Below are positions 7,751 through 16,612 of a DNA stretch of 64,000 nucleotides, one piece after another (position 1 is the stretch's first letter; every line of letters starts with the position of its first letter). The notes under the pieces are model-generated. The model did not search any database. It saw nothing but the letters and a program-made list of their open reading frames with translations, and was not told the DNA's origin. Origin of the DNA: JASHPR01 sp963815375 (GTDB lineage Bacteria > Actinomycetota > Actinomycetes > Streptosporangiales > Streptosporangiaceae); contig CAWFGX010000002.1 of NCBI GenBank assembly GCA_963815375.1, forward strand, positions 682,001-746,000, read 5' to 3'. The position numbers were made by a program, and so were the translations under genes.

Positions 7751-8755
7751 CTAGCGCAGCATCGCGTTGGCTGCGAACCGCACAGCGATCATGGCCGCGG
7801 CAGCGGTGAGCAGCGCTGCGGGCAGGATGGAGTGCGGCACGACTGCCGCGGCCAGGACCGCATACAGGATCGGGGCGTACGCCACGGCCAGTGCCCCCAT
7901 GACGCGGCGAGTACGGAAGAGCGGCCGGACCTCGGGCGGCATCCGCCGCAGCTGAAACGCAACGGCAGCGGCCGACAGCAGGGCGACAGCGCCGAGCCCG
8001 ATGACGACCACGGCCCGTGCTGGATGATTAGCCGCGGTCACGTACAGGAAGGCGAACGTCGCTACCGAGGTGAAATAGATCACCCGGGTCACGACCCGCC
8101 TCACTACGACCTGGACGTTCTGCCGGTAGACGCTGACCTCGGGCGCTGACCGGGCAGCCTGGACGAAGTGCCGGGCGGCCTGGGCATTGCCCGAGGTGCG
8201 CAGCTCTATCCGGCCCAGCTCGTTCAGCGCGTCGCTGTGCGTCGGGCTGAGCGCCAGGGCCCGTTCCTGGAATGCGCGCGCCGCCTCGCGATCACCGCGG
8301 GCGAAGCTGACCTTGCCGGAGATGACGTGCGCCTCCGGCTCGGTGGGCGCGAGCGTGCGCGCGTTCGCCGCAGCCTGCTCGGCCGTATAGAAGTCCCGAT
8401 GCGCCAGCGCGGCCTGCGCCAGGCTGAGGTGGCACAGCCACTGGTGCGGCGCCAGCCGGCAAGCCTCGCTCGCTGCCCGCAGTGCCTCCGGAATGTTGCC
8501 CAGCCGCAGCATGGTGGCGCTGGCCAGCCGGTGCGGCCAGTTGTCCGCTGGGGCGAGGGAGACCGCGCGGTTGGCCGCGGCCGCTGCCTCCTCGTGCCGG
8601 CCAGCGCCGAGATGCGCCTGTGCGAGCATGCACCACGCCTGGCTGTCAGTCGGCTCGGCGGCCACCAGCCGGCTGAGCAGGCCAGCCGCTTCCTGATACC
8701 GCTTGACGTCGAGCATCGCCCGGGCCCGGGCCAGGTCGCGGACGACCTCGGTCAC
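7751..8755 (-). CDS. TPR-repeat membrane protein
   Basis: The 334-residue protein carries about five tetratricopeptide repeats over residues 5-205 (for example ARAMLDVKRYQEAAGLLSRL and HLGAGRHEEAAAAANRAVSL), then four hydrophobic segments in the C-terminal third, so it is a membrane-anchored scaffold. Its GTG start at 8755 overlaps the stop of the AAA+ gene by four bases (GTGA), showing translational coupling. The longer upstream frame is only the AAA gene read in another phase. The likely role is as partner or adaptor of the AAA+ ATPase, placing it at the membrane or presenting clients; this is inferred from gene order. Confidence 0.85.
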   Translation of the reverse strand: MTEVVRDLARARAMLDVKRYQEAAGLLSRLVAAEPTDSQAWCMLAQAHLGAGRHEEAAAAANRAVSLAPADNWPHRLASATMLRLGNIPEALRAASEACRLAPHQWLCHLSLAQAALAHRDFYTAEQAAANARTLAPTEPEAHVISGKVSFARGDREAARAFQERALALSPTHSDALNELGRIELRTSGNAQAARHFVQAARSAPEVSVYRQNVQVVVRRVVTRVIYFTSVATFAFLYVTAANHPARAVVVIGLGAVALLSAAAVAFQLRRMPPEVRPLFRTRRVMGALAVAYAPILYAVLAAAVVPHSILPAALLTAAAAMIAVRFAANAMLR

Positions 8756-10062
8756 AACATTCGCCGCTTTCGCAGGTACGCGGCCAGGTCGTCGTAGGCG
8801 CCGCCCTCGTTGGCGAACAGGGCCACGTTGCGCGCTGTCTCGAACCACGGGCCGAGCGAGGGGCGGACCTCGCCGATCGCAGCCTCCAGGTCGGGCTGGC
8901 CGATCATCCGCGCCGAGCCCAGCCGGACCGAGTCCAGCAGCGCCCGCTCGGCCGCTGTCTCGCAGATGTGCGCGATGTCTGCACCCGAGTAGCCGTCGGT
9001 CGCCCGGGCCAGGCGGGCCAGGTCGATCCCGGCCACCGGGCGCTGGCGCAGGTGGTGGCGGAACACGGCCTCGCGGGCTTGCTCGTCGGGCGGCAGCACC
9101 AGCAGCGTGCGGTCGAACCTTCCCGGTCTGCGCAGCGCGCTGTCCACGTCCCAGGGGTGGTTGGTGGCGGCGAGCAGGAAGACGCCCTCGTTGCTCGAGG
9201 AGATGTCATCGAGCTCAAGCAGCAGCTGATTGACCGCGCTGCGCATCGGCGTGTTCCGGAGCTGGGTGCGCTTCTGCCCGAGCGCGTCGACCTCGTCGAG
9301 GAAGAGCACGCAGGGCGCGTTGCGGCGGGCGACGCCGAACAGCTCGTGCAGGTTCCGCTCGCTCTGGCCGACGAACATGTCGATGATGTCGGCGAACGAC
9401 ACCGCCATGAAGCGCGCCCCTAGTTCGCCGGCGACCGCCCGGGCGATGAACGTCTTGCCGCATCCCGGCGGGCCGTACAGCAGCAGCCCGCCCCGCAGGC
9501 TCTTGCCATACAGTCGGCGCAGCTCCGGGTTGCGCATCGGGGCGAGGAACGCGGCCTCCAGCCGCTGCTTGACCTCGGCCATCCCGGCGACGTCGGCGAG
9601 ACGCAGGCCCGACTGCTCGACGTCGAAGGCCCTGGAGGCCGGGTCGTCGCTGTCGTCCTCGTCGGCTGGGCCCTCGCTGACGAACATGGGCGGCAGCAGG
9701 CTCGAGACCTCGGATTCGGCCTTGCTCCAGTCGAAGGAGTTGTCCAGTTTGTCACCCGGCGGCCGCTGCGGAGCCTGATCGTGCCGGGGCACGGGCTGGT
9801 CTGTGGTTGTGTGCTGGGGGGCCTGACGCTCCTGCTGCGGGCGCTGGTCCGGGCCGGGCGTGCTCTCCTGCCCGGTCAGCAGCGCCAGCGCGGCGGCGTT
9901 GCCAGGGTCGCGCTGCAGGATCGCACCCACCTGCCGGATCGCCTCGTCGCGCAGCCCCGCGCTCATCAGCATCGTCGCCAGGTGAGTGCGCAGCGGTACG
10001 TCGTCGGGCATCGCCTCGACTGCCTTGCGCAGGCTGTCGAGGACTGACTGCTCAGCTTCCAT
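8752..10062 (-). CDS. AAA+ ATPase of the FtsH/Cdc48-like class
   Basis: The 436-residue protein has an N-terminal TPR-like helical segment (residues 1-50), a Gln/Pro-rich linker (about 60-100), and one AAA+ module with Walker A GPPGCGKTF, Walker B VLFLDEVDA, sensor AATNHP and the arginine-finger segment RRPGRFDRTLL. The C-terminal lid follows (GYSGADIAHICETAAERAL). No protease motif is present. I chose the ATG at 10062 (MEAEQSVLDSL) because the upstream extension is untypical. The gene is coupled to the downstream TPR membrane protein. The role is probably ATP-driven remodelling of a protein complex; the client is unknown. Confidence 0.88.
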   Translation of the reverse strand: MEAEQSVLDSLRKAVEAMPDDVPLRTHLATMLMSAGLRDEAIRQVGAILQRDPGNAAALALLTGQESTPGPDQRPQQERQAPQHTTTDQPVPRHDQAPQRPPGDKLDNSFDWSKAESEVSSLLPPMFVSEGPADEDDSDDPASRAFDVEQSGLRLADVAGMAEVKQRLEAAFLAPMRNPELRRLYGKSLRGGLLLYGPPGCGKTFIARAVAGELGARFMAVSFADIIDMFVGQSERNLHELFGVARRNAPCVLFLDEVDALGQKRTQLRNTPMRSAVNQLLLELDDISSSNEGVFLLAATNHPWDVDSALRRPGRFDRTLLVLPPDEQAREAVFRHHLRQRPVAGIDLARLARATDGYSGADIAHICETAAERALLDSVRLGSARMIGQPDLEAAIGEVRPSLGPWFETARNVALFANEGGAYDDLAAYLRKRRML

Positions 10063-10140
10063 GCGGCTACCCGCCAGGTGACACGGGGAGGGACTGTGCA
10101 CACATTACGGGTCGCGCGCATCGCGCACCAACGGTTACGG

Positions 10141-10257
10141 CTACCTCCGGCCGGCCTGCCGGTTACGGCACTCGGCGCGCAGCAGCAGCATCCACGGAAC
10201 GTTGCCGTCGCTGACCCGGATGGCCCCGTCGAGGTCATCGATGTCCTGCGCCGACAT
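10141..10257 (-). CDS. Coupled 38-residue ORF after the response regulator
   Basis: Just after the response-regulator gene the sequence TGATG gives a stop/start overlap of one base, opening a 38-codon frame that ends in TAG at 10141. The product begins MSAQDIDDLDGAIRVSDG and ends in a basic tail (RNRQAGRR). It has protein-like composition rather than the Arg/Pro/Ala bias of chance frames, and the coupling suggests real translation. I do not recognise a family. It could be a small modulator of the two-component system or a truncated remnant of a larger gene. Confidence 0.5.
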   Translation of the reverse strand: MSAQDIDDLDGAIRVSDGNVPWMLLLRAECRNRQAGRR

Positions 10258-10925
10258 CAGGTAAGCCGCCGCTCGGCGGCCCACCGGGTGAGCTGGTGCC
10301 TCGTGGAGAGCTGGAGCTTGCGCAGCACCGAGGAGACGTGCGTTTCCACGGTCTTCGCCGAGATGTACAGCTCCCGGGCGACCTCTTTGTAGGTGTAGCC
10401 GCGGGCGATCAGCCGCAGCACTTCCCGCTCACGCGTGGTCAGCTGGTCCAGCTCGGGATCGAACGAGGGACGGTGCTCCTCGGGCGCTGGCAGCGAGGCG
10501 AAGGCGTCAAGGACGAACCCGGCCAGCCGTGGCGAGAACACCGCATCGCCAGCGGCGACCCGGCGTACCGCGTCGACCAGGTCGTCACCGGAGATCGTCT
10601 TGGTCACGTACCCCCGGGCACCCGCCCGGATCACGGCGATCACGTCCTCGGGGGCGTCCGAGGCAGACAGCGCGAGAAAGCGCACCTCCGGGTGGTCGGC
10701 GCGGACGCCGGAGACCACGAGCTGGCCGCCCCCGCCCGGCAGGTGCACGTCGAGCAGCACCACGTCAGGAAGACAGTCACCGATCAGGCTGATCGCCGGC
10801 TGCACGTCGTCGGCCTCCCCGACGACGTCCACCTCGCCGCCGAGCTCGGACCGGACGCCGGAGCGGAACAGGCCATGGTCATCGACGATGACCACCCGAG
10901 GGCTCGATTCATCTGGCATGGTCAT
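10257..10925 (-). CDS. NarL/FixJ-family response regulator
   Basis: The 222-residue protein has a receiver domain with phosphoacceptor Asp59 (VVLLDVHLP), the acidic pair in VDDHGLF, the Thr/Ser switch LALSAS and the conserved Lys in YVTKT. A LuxR-type helix-turn-helix follows at about 155-215 (LTTREREVLRLIARGYTYKEVAREL, broken here for length at VLRLIARGYTY). Its ATG overlaps the stop of the histidine-kinase gene by four bases (ATGA), so the two are a cognate pair. The PspC domain in the kinase suggests cell-envelope stress or antibiotic sensing. A coupled 38-codon ORF follows. Confidence 0.93.
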   Translation of the reverse strand: MTMPDESSPRVVIVDDHGLFRSGVRSELGGEVDVVGEADDVQPAISLIGDCLPDVVLLDVHLPGGGGQLVVSGVRADHPEVRFLALSASDAPEDVIAVIRAGARGYVTKTISGDDLVDAVRRVAAGDAVFSPRLAGFVLDAFASLPAPEEHRPSFDPELDQLTTREREVLRLIARGYTYKEVARELYISAKTVETHVSSVLRKLQLSTRHQLTRWAAERRLT

Positions 10926-12325
10926 CCCCGGCTCGGCTGACGTTCCCCAGCACGCGGCATGGACAGCGATACCTCGGTGCCCTGACCAGGGGCGCTGCGC
11001 ACCGTCGCCGAGCCGCCCCGCCGCGCCATCCGGCCCCGGATCGACTCGGCCAGCCCCTTGCGGTCACTGGGCACTGCCGCCGGGTCGAACCCCTTGCCCC
11101 GGTCGCGCACAAACAGCGACACCTCTGTCGGCTCGACCTCGGCGAACAGCGAGATGACGTCAGCATCCGACCACTTCGCGGCGTTGACCGTCGCCTCGCG
11201 CGCCGCTGCGAGCAGCGCCGTGAGGTCGTCGTTGAGCTCACAGTCGCCGACGGTCACGGCCTCCACCGGAACTCCGTGCCCTGATTCCACCTCCTGCTGG
11301 ATCTGGCGCACGCCGGCGGAGAGCGTCAGGTCCCCGCTATCGAGCGAGCCAGGCGCCTGCCCGTCGAACAGCCAGGCCCGCAGCTCGCGTTCCTGTGCCC
11401 GGGCAAGCTGCACCACTTGCTGCGGCTGGTCGGCCCGGCGCTGGATCATCGCCAGCGTCTGGAGCACCGAGTCATGTACCCGTGAGGCCATCTCGGCCCG
11501 CTCCTCGGCCCGGATCCGGGCCTGGCGCTCTCTGACCAGGTCGCGCGCGATGCGGATCCACCACGGGCCGAATATCACCACGATCGCGGCCAGGACAAGC
11601 GCGACTCCGCCGAGCTGGCGCAGTACCAGGAGACTCCTGTGTGCCGACACCAGCACGGCTACGCCGCCAGCCGCCAGCACGATGGCGATCACGATCCGCA
11701 TCACGATCGCCGACCATCCACGCTGCGTGGTCAGGCCCTCCAGCGGCTCGGTGAAATCCCTCAGCGTGGCTCGCTCGCTGGCTGAGGCGTTGCGCCAGAC
11801 CAGCACGATGCACGCGATACACAGAAACAGCGGCGGGGCGAACGCGCTAACCCAGGCGACGCTGAGCACCGAGCCGATGATCAGTACCACGATGAGCAGC
11901 GAACCGACGCCTGCGGCGACTCCGAGACCGCGCCGGTCAGACCTGGCCCTGACCGCGATCGCTGTGTCGGTTCCGGCCATGGGTATGACCAGCCATGCCA
12001 CGACGTAGGCCACCGCGGCGTAGCCTCCGGTCACCAGGACCGCGATTATCAGCGCCAGCCGTACCAGCGTGGGATCCAGGCCCATCCGTCCTGCCAGGCC
12101 CGCGGCCACCCCGCCAGCGAACCGGTCCTCGCCGGCGCGCCGCAGCGGGCCCTCGGTACGGGGCCCGCGCGCCCACTGGGCGCGGCGGCGCCCGGCGTGC
12201 CAGCGGCCAGGGCCGGTCCAGTGCCCGAACGGCCCCGGGTGCCCGTGCGGCCACGGCGGCCTGCCGCCATCATGGCGGCCCTCGTTCAGGCGGTCCTCCG
12301 GGCCGCCATTGGCTGATGTGTGCAC
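10922..12325 (-). CDS. PspC-domain sensor histidine kinase
   Basis: The 467-residue membrane kinase starts with a Gly/Arg/His-rich cytoplasmic tail, then a PspC domain (FAGGVAAGLAGRMGLDPTLVR, about residues 69-115), four to five membrane helices (about 120-265), and a HisKA_3 dimerisation helix with His284 in ASRVHDSVLQTLAMI. The HATPase core has the N-box AAREATVNAAKWS and the G-box DRGKGFDP. The start is GTG. The layout resembles the PspC-containing MacS-type kinases of Streptomyces. The adjacent regulator is the clear partner. Divergent PspC and DUF1707 genes begin about 140 bases away and are plausible members of the same envelope-stress regulon. Confidence 0.9.
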   Translation of the reverse strand: MHTSANGGPEDRLNEGRHDGGRPPWPHGHPGPFGHWTGPGRWHAGRRRAQWARGPRTEGPLRRAGEDRFAGGVAAGLAGRMGLDPTLVRLALIIAVLVTGGYAAVAYVVAWLVIPMAGTDTAIAVRARSDRRGLGVAAGVGSLLIVVLIIGSVLSVAWVSAFAPPLFLCIACIVLVWRNASASERATLRDFTEPLEGLTTQRGWSAIVMRIVIAIVLAAGGVAVLVSAHRSLLVLRQLGGVALVLAAIVVIFGPWWIRIARDLVRERQARIRAEERAEMASRVHDSVLQTLAMIQRRADQPQQVVQLARAQERELRAWLFDGQAPGSLDSGDLTLSAGVRQIQQEVESGHGVPVEAVTVGDCELNDDLTALLAAAREATVNAAKWSDADVISLFAEVEPTEVSLFVRDRGKGFDPAAVPSDRKGLAESIRGRMARRGGSATVRSAPGQGTEVSLSMPRAGERQPSRG

Positions 12326-12465
12326 CTGCCCATCATCGCGCTGACTGGCACCCTAGGCCATCCGGGGCTTCCCGGGCGTATCCCTGACCCTGCCTGCCTG
12401 GCATCAGGGTCAGACCGGGGTTCTTCCCGATACCCACGCCGGGCCCCCGGCAGCAGGCTGGAGCC

Positions 12466-12768
12466 ATGAACGCAACAGACACCAACCCGGAAGCAATCAG
12501 CCACCCGACAGACGAGCACACCAGTGGCGGGCGCCTGCCGCTGCGGCGTCCGGTAACCGGCCGGATGCTGGCCGGGGTCGCCGCCGGGGTCGCCGACTAC
12601 CTGGGTGTCGACGTCACGATCGTACGGATCGTCCTGCTTGTGCTCGCCTTCATGGGCGGCGCCGGGATCCCGCTCTACCTGGCCGGCTGGCTGCTGATCC
12701 CGGACGAGGGCAGCGACCAGTCCCTGGCCACCGAGATGCTCCAGTCTCTGCCCGCGCGCGAGCACTGA
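12466..12768 (+). CDS. Small PspC-domain membrane protein
   Basis: The 100-residue protein is essentially one PspC domain: RMLAGVAAGVADYLGVDVTIVR followed in the next helix by LVLAFMGGAGIPLYLAGWLLIP. Two hydrophobic helices place it in the membrane. PspC proteins take part in envelope-stress responses. It is divergent from the PspC-kinase gene (141 bases apart), and the kinase carries the same domain, so a shared signal or regulon is likely. The DUF1707 gene follows after 37 bases in the same direction. Confidence 0.88.
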   Translation: MNATDTNPEAISHPTDEHTSGGRLPLRRPVTGRMLAGVAAGVADYLGVDVTIVRIVLLVLAFMGGAGIPLYLAGWLLIPDEGSDQSLATEMLQSLPAREH

Positions 12769-12805
12769 CCCGCAGCAACCAGAACCAAGAAAGGAAACAT
12801 TCACG

Positions 12806-13303
12806 ATGTCAGCGCCAAGCACTCCCTCGTGGCTGCTGGCCGCCAGCCGCCGCCGCGCCGGGTACGGGCACCTGCGCGTCTCCGACGCCGAGCGTGCTGA
12901 GGTCGCCGATCTGCTGTCCAAGCACTATGGCGACGGCCGGCTTGACCAGGCCGAGTTCGAGGCGCGGATGGACCTGGCCATGAGGGCCAAGACCTACGCG
13001 GACCTGAATGGCCTCTTCGATGACCTGCCGCAGACCGAGACGTCCGGCACGGCTGGCGGTCCCCCCGGTGCCGGGGGCGCGCTGCGCCGCGAGCACCCGC
13101 TCAGTCCAGCGCCGCGCCAGCACCGCCACCACCCGCTGCTCGTGATCGGGCTTGTCGTGGTAGCGGCGATCGCGGTCGGGCACGCGCTGACGTGGCCGTT
13201 CGGTCTGTGGGGCTGGTTCGGGTTCGGATTCGGGCCCTGGCTGTGGATCGTCGCGCTGATCCTGGTCGGCGTGTACGTCGCCCGCCGCCGTCGCCGAATC
13301 TAA
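12806..13303 (+). CDS. DUF1707-domain membrane protein
   Basis: The 165-residue protein has an N-terminal DUF1707 domain (about residues 22-75: LRVSDAERAEVADLLSKHY, then GRLDQAEFEARMDLAMRAKTY and DLNGLFDDLP), a His/Arg-rich linker and two C-terminal membrane helices ending in a basic RRRRR tail. DUF1707 proteins are abundant in actinomycetes, often next to PspC or two-component genes, and are thought to be envelope associated; no biochemical activity is established. AAAGGA lies ahead of the ATG. A bipartite hairpin lies just downstream. Confidence 0.88.
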   Translation: MSAPSTPSWLLAASRRRAGYGHLRVSDAERAEVADLLSKHYGDGRLDQAEFEARMDLAMRAKTYADLNGLFDDLPQTETSGTAGGPPGAGGALRREHPLSPAPRQHRHHPLLVIGLVVVAAIAVGHALTWPFGLWGWFGFGFGPWLWIVALILVGVYVARRRRRI

Positions 13304-13310
13304 GCGCCAC

Positions 13311-13396
13311 GTGCGGGGCTCTGGGGTTGACCCCGGGAGCCCCCACGCATACGGGAGCACCCTGAGCCCTGATCTTCACCTGGCCCGGGCTCAGGG
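13311..13396. terminator. Double hairpin between convergent genes
   Basis: First hairpin: GGGGCTC at 13315-13321 pairs with GAGCCCC at 13337-13343, with an inner GGGG/CCCC pair (13323-13326 with 13331-13334) and an outer GTG/CAC closure. Second hairpin: CCCTGAGCCC at 13360-13369 pairs perfectly with GGGCTCAGGG at 13387-13396 and overlaps the stop codon of the ligase gene. They probably terminate the DUF1707 and ligase transcripts from opposite sides. Confidence 0.65.
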
Positions 13397-14380
13397 TTCG
13401 CGTATGACCTCGGCCGGGTCCTTGTCGTCGCGCAGCCCCTTGTAGGCAGCGGCCCGCATCACGCCCGCGCTGGTCCACACCGCGAACTGGACCTCGATCA
13501 CCAGCCTCGGCTCCGCCCAGATGGCAGAACGGGCGTGCTCGCGCGGGACTTGTGTCGCGAACGGGGATGAGGCCCGGCGCAGCGGCATCAGGCGCTCACT
13601 GAGCATCGTCAGTGTCTGCCTGGTGAACCCGGTGCCGACGTGACCGGCGTACTCAAGCCCTGCTGGCCCGTGCACTCCGATCAGCAGCGAGCCGATCTGG
13701 CCCGCTCTTCCGCCCTCGCCGGGGTTCCATCCGCCGACCACGGCCTCCTGGCGGAGAACGTTCTTTATCTTTATCCAGCTAGATGACCGCCGGCCTGGCT
13801 CGTACCTGGATGCTTTCCGCTTGGCGATCACCCCCTCAAGCCCGTGCTCCCGGGATACAGCGAGCACCTCAGCGCCCGTCGCGTCCGTAAACGAGGGCGG
13901 CGTCTGCCAGTGGCTGCCGTGCAGGCCCAGGCCGTCCAGCAGGGCCCGGCGCTCGGAGTAGGGCCGGTCGAGCAGTGGCTGGCCATCCAGGCACAGCAGG
14001 TCGAAGGCCAGGTAGGTGGCTGGCAGCTCGGCAGCGAGCCGCGCGGCCTGGGCTGGCGAGGACACGTGCATCCGCGGCTGCAGCGCCTCGAAGCTCGGCC
14101 ACTCGGCGCCACCGAACGCCACTATCTCCCCGTCGACCACGGACCGTGACACTGGCAAAGCCGCCGCGATCTGCTGCAGCTCCGGATAGGCGGTGGTGAT
14201 GTCACGGCCGCTGCGGGCCCATAGCTGCACCCGCCCGCCGTCGACGACGGCGATCGCGCGCTGGCCGTCCCATTTCATCTCGTAGGCCCAGCCACCCCGG
14301 CTGCCCGCCGGCAGGCCGCCCGCAGTCGCCAGCATTGGCCGCACGAAGCCAGCCAGCCCCTCGCGCCCCGCGCCACTCAC
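13391..14380 (-). CDS. ATP-dependent DNA ligase (LigC/LigD ligase-domain type)
   Basis: The 329-residue protein has the nucleotidyltransferase domain of ATP-dependent ligases with catalytic Lys36 in EMKWDGQRA, the downstream motifs VVDGEIVAF, YLAFDLLCLDG and GLEGVIAKR, motif V at SWIKIKN, and an OB-fold domain from about residue 215 ending in VIEVQFAVWT. It lacks the polymerase and nuclease domains of full LigD, so it is a stand-alone ligase of the kind found as extra copies in actinomycetes, used in repair rather than as the NAD-dependent replicative ligase. The start is GTG at 14380 with a weak ribosome site. No Ku or polymerase gene is adjacent. Confidence 0.9.
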   Translation of the reverse strand: MSGAGREGLAGFVRPMLATAGGLPAGSRGGWAYEMKWDGQRAIAVVDGGRVQLWARSGRDITTAYPELQQIAAALPVSRSVVDGEIVAFGGAEWPSFEALQPRMHVSSPAQAARLAAELPATYLAFDLLCLDGQPLLDRPYSERRALLDGLGLHGSHWQTPPSFTDATGAEVLAVSREHGLEGVIAKRKASRYEPGRRSSSWIKIKNVLRQEAVVGGWNPGEGGRAGQIGSLLIGVHGPAGLEYAGHVGTGFTRQTLTMLSERLMPLRRASSPFATQVPREHARSAIWAEPRLVIEVQFAVWTSAGVMRAAAYKGLRDDKDPAEVIREP

Positions 14381-14763
14381 CCAGCATTCATACCCAGAAC
14401 GCCGAGACGCCGCCCAGGATGTCCATTCTTGCCCATAGTCGCGGTCTGTGGGGGCCGGGCCAGCCTTCGCGGGCCGGATGGCCCACGGTCAGCTTCTGTC
14501 CCCCGGGCACCGGTCCAGCAGAGCCGACGCCACTAAGAAAGTACCTCTAGTCTGGTTATAGCATGTACTCAGGTACATTCTTCTCGGTGTGTGGCGCAGC
14601 GGGCCTGGCTCCAGCACCCATTCACCGGCGAGCTCAGCCAGCTTTCTGCCGACAATCTCAAGAACCCGCTCTGCTGGGAGCGGGCTAAGCGCTCCTGGAG
14701 CTTTTGTGCCGTTTATGCCCTAATAGCGTACTGGCAGCCGGCGCATTGTGCTCACTGCAGCGC
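14381..14763. other. Intergenic region between ligase and exporter genes
   Basis: About 380 bases lie between the start of the ligase gene and the stop of the exporter gene, both on the minus strand, so the ligase promoter should be here. A spaced inverted pair GTACCT (14541-14546) and AGGTAC (14571-14576) sits in a locally AT-richer patch and could be an operator. I see no convincing gene or RNA. Confidence 0.4.
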
Positions 14764-16326
14764 TCATGCGTGGCGGAGGTAACGGCGGGAAGCCTGGCCG
14801 CTGCGCCAGGCGACGACCATGGCCAGCGCGGCCGCGGCCGCGGCGGTGAGCATCGCCGCCCGGGCTCCCCCGTCTGTCGTCTGGCTGCCGTGACTGACCA
14901 CCTCGGCGACCGCGGGCAGCAGCGCGGCACCGATCGCCGCGCCGACCTGACGGCTGGTGTTGATCACCCCGCCGACCAGGCCCTGGTCGCTGTTTGCCAC
15001 GCCGGTGCTGGCAGTGACCATAGTCCCGAAAGCCGTCCCGGCGGTCCCGAAGCCGACCGGCATCACCGCGAGGAGCAGCGGGCTGTAGCCGCCGCTAGCG
15101 GGCAGCCGGGTCAGCGCCAGGAAGCCGATCGCGGCCACGGCGCTGGTGAGGATCAGGACCCGGCGGATGCCGACCCGGTGCGCCAGCCGGGAGCCGAATG
15201 CCCCAGCGGCGAACCCGACGACTCCCTGCGGAGCGATGACGAGCCCCGTGACAAGTGGCGAGTCGTGCAGGACCTGCTGCAGGTAGAGCGACAGCACGAT
15301 CATTTCGCCACCGTTCCACAGGCCGAGCAGCAAGTTCATGGAGGCGGCCTTGCGGAGCCCGGGCAGCCGCATCAAGCTGGCGCGGACCAGCGGGTCAGGA
15401 TGGCGCCGTTCGACTGCGATGAACGCCGCGAGCGCCGCTACGGCCAGAGCCAGTGCGCCTTCAACGGCCGGATCGGCCAGGCCTCTATCCCCCGCTTGCG
15501 ACACCGCGAACACGATAAGGGCGACCGCGCCGCTGATCAGGAGCGCTCCGGCAACATCCAGCCGCCGCCGTGTTCCGCCGCCCTTCCGGGATTCGCCGAG
15601 CAGCCGCGGTGCGAGAAGCAGCGCAGCCAGCCCGACCGGCACGTTCACCAGGAACACCGCCCGCCAGCTGGTGAACTGGATCAGCACGCCGCCGAGCACC
15701 TGGCCAGCCACGAACCCGACCGACGCTGTGGCGCCGTACAGCCCGAGAGCGCGGGTGCGCCGTGGCCCTTCCGGAAAGCTGGTCGTGATCAGGGACAGGG
15801 CCGAGGGGGCGACGAGGGCGGCACCGGCTCCCTGCACCACACGCGAGGCAATCAGCAGCGCCGGATCCCGGGCCAGGCCCCCGGCCAGCGAGGCAGCGGT
15901 GAACACGGCCAGCCCGGTCATGAACATGCGGCGCCGACCGAACGTGTCGGCGGCGCGGCCGCCAAGGATGAGCAGGCCGCCGAACGCTATCGCGTACCCG
16001 GTCACGATCCACTGCACTGCCGAGGCCGTGAACCCGAACTCCCGCTCGATCGAGGCGAGGGCCACGTTCACGATGCTGAAATCGAGCACAACCATGAACG
16101 CCGCTGTGAGGATCAGAGCAAGCGCCATCCGCCGCCGGCCCGGCTGTTCCGCCGCCGACCCCGTGTCCTCGCGCCCCGCCGGTGCCTCTGCCCGCAGCGC
16201 CACTTCGCCGGCCGCCACCTCGCGCTCTGGCGTTGCTGCCGGGCGGGCAGTCCGCTCCTGGCGCCGGGACCTCCCGCTCACCGCGCCCTGTACGGCGGCA
16301 GGAAGGATCCCCGCTGTGCCCAGCAT
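14764..16326 (-). CDS. MFS exporter of the DHA2 (14-helix) drug-efflux family
   Basis: The 520-residue protein has about 14 hydrophobic segments and the DHA2 signatures: motif A GGRAADTFGRRRMFM after helix 2, the acidic residue in helix 1 (AAFMVVLDFSIVNVAL), and motif C-like glycine patterns in helix 5 (GPSALSL-type region, then GFVAGQVLGGVLI). These proton-coupled antiporters export drugs and small metabolites from the cytoplasm. The ATG at 16326 has AGGAGAG just upstream. The N-terminal 55 residues form an untypical polar extension. No TetR regulator is adjacent, and the substrate is unknown. Confidence 0.9.
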   Translation of the reverse strand: MLGTAGILPAAVQGAVSGRSRRQERTARPAATPEREVAAGEVALRAEAPAGREDTGSAAEQPGRRRMALALILTAAFMVVLDFSIVNVALASIEREFGFTASAVQWIVTGYAIAFGGLLILGGRAADTFGRRRMFMTGLAVFTAASLAGGLARDPALLIASRVVQGAGAALVAPSALSLITTSFPEGPRRTRALGLYGATASVGFVAGQVLGGVLIQFTSWRAVFLVNVPVGLAALLLAPRLLGESRKGGGTRRRLDVAGALLISGAVALIVFAVSQAGDRGLADPAVEGALALAVAALAAFIAVERRHPDPLVRASLMRLPGLRKAASMNLLLGLWNGGEMIVLSLYLQQVLHDSPLVTGLVIAPQGVVGFAAGAFGSRLAHRVGIRRVLILTSAVAAIGFLALTRLPASGGYSPLLLAVMPVGFGTAGTAFGTMVTASTGVANSDQGLVGGVINTSRQVGAAIGAALLPAVAEVVSHGSQTTDGGARAAMLTAAAAAALAMVVAWRSGQASRRYLRHA

Positions 16327-16564
16327 CCGGCTCTCCTATTCGATACTCGAAGTTTCGTTTCGTTAGCCGCATGCTGTAACCGCACGCTGGGATGGCCTAT
16401 TCCGCTGGGAACCGGTCCTGGACAGTGACGTGCACCACGCTGACGCCAGAGGCCGGGCCACGACGCTGATCCCGAGCTGGTCGGATGGCCGGTAATGGGC
16501 AGGACGCAACAGTATGGTCACCGACCGCGACCGGCCATGCGCCTGCGTGAGACCATGAGCGCCA

Positions 16565-16587
16565 GCCCCCAGCGCCAGTCTGGGGGC
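16565..16587 (+). terminator. Hairpin ahead of a small gene
   Basis: GCCCCCAG at 16565-16572 pairs with CTGGGGGC at 16580-16587 around a 7-base loop, followed by CCTTTCC. The 8-base stem lies in the leader of the small gene that starts at 16613. It may be an attenuator-like element or the terminator of an unannotated upstream transcript. Confidence 0.4.
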
Positions 16588-16612
16588 CCTTTCCTGTGGC
16601 GGAGGGAAGATC

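Noticed and set aside
14704..16428. 574-codon plus-strand frame
   Set aside because: It is antisense to the 14-helix exporter, whose membrane helices and motifs are unmistakable. The plus frame is low-complexity.
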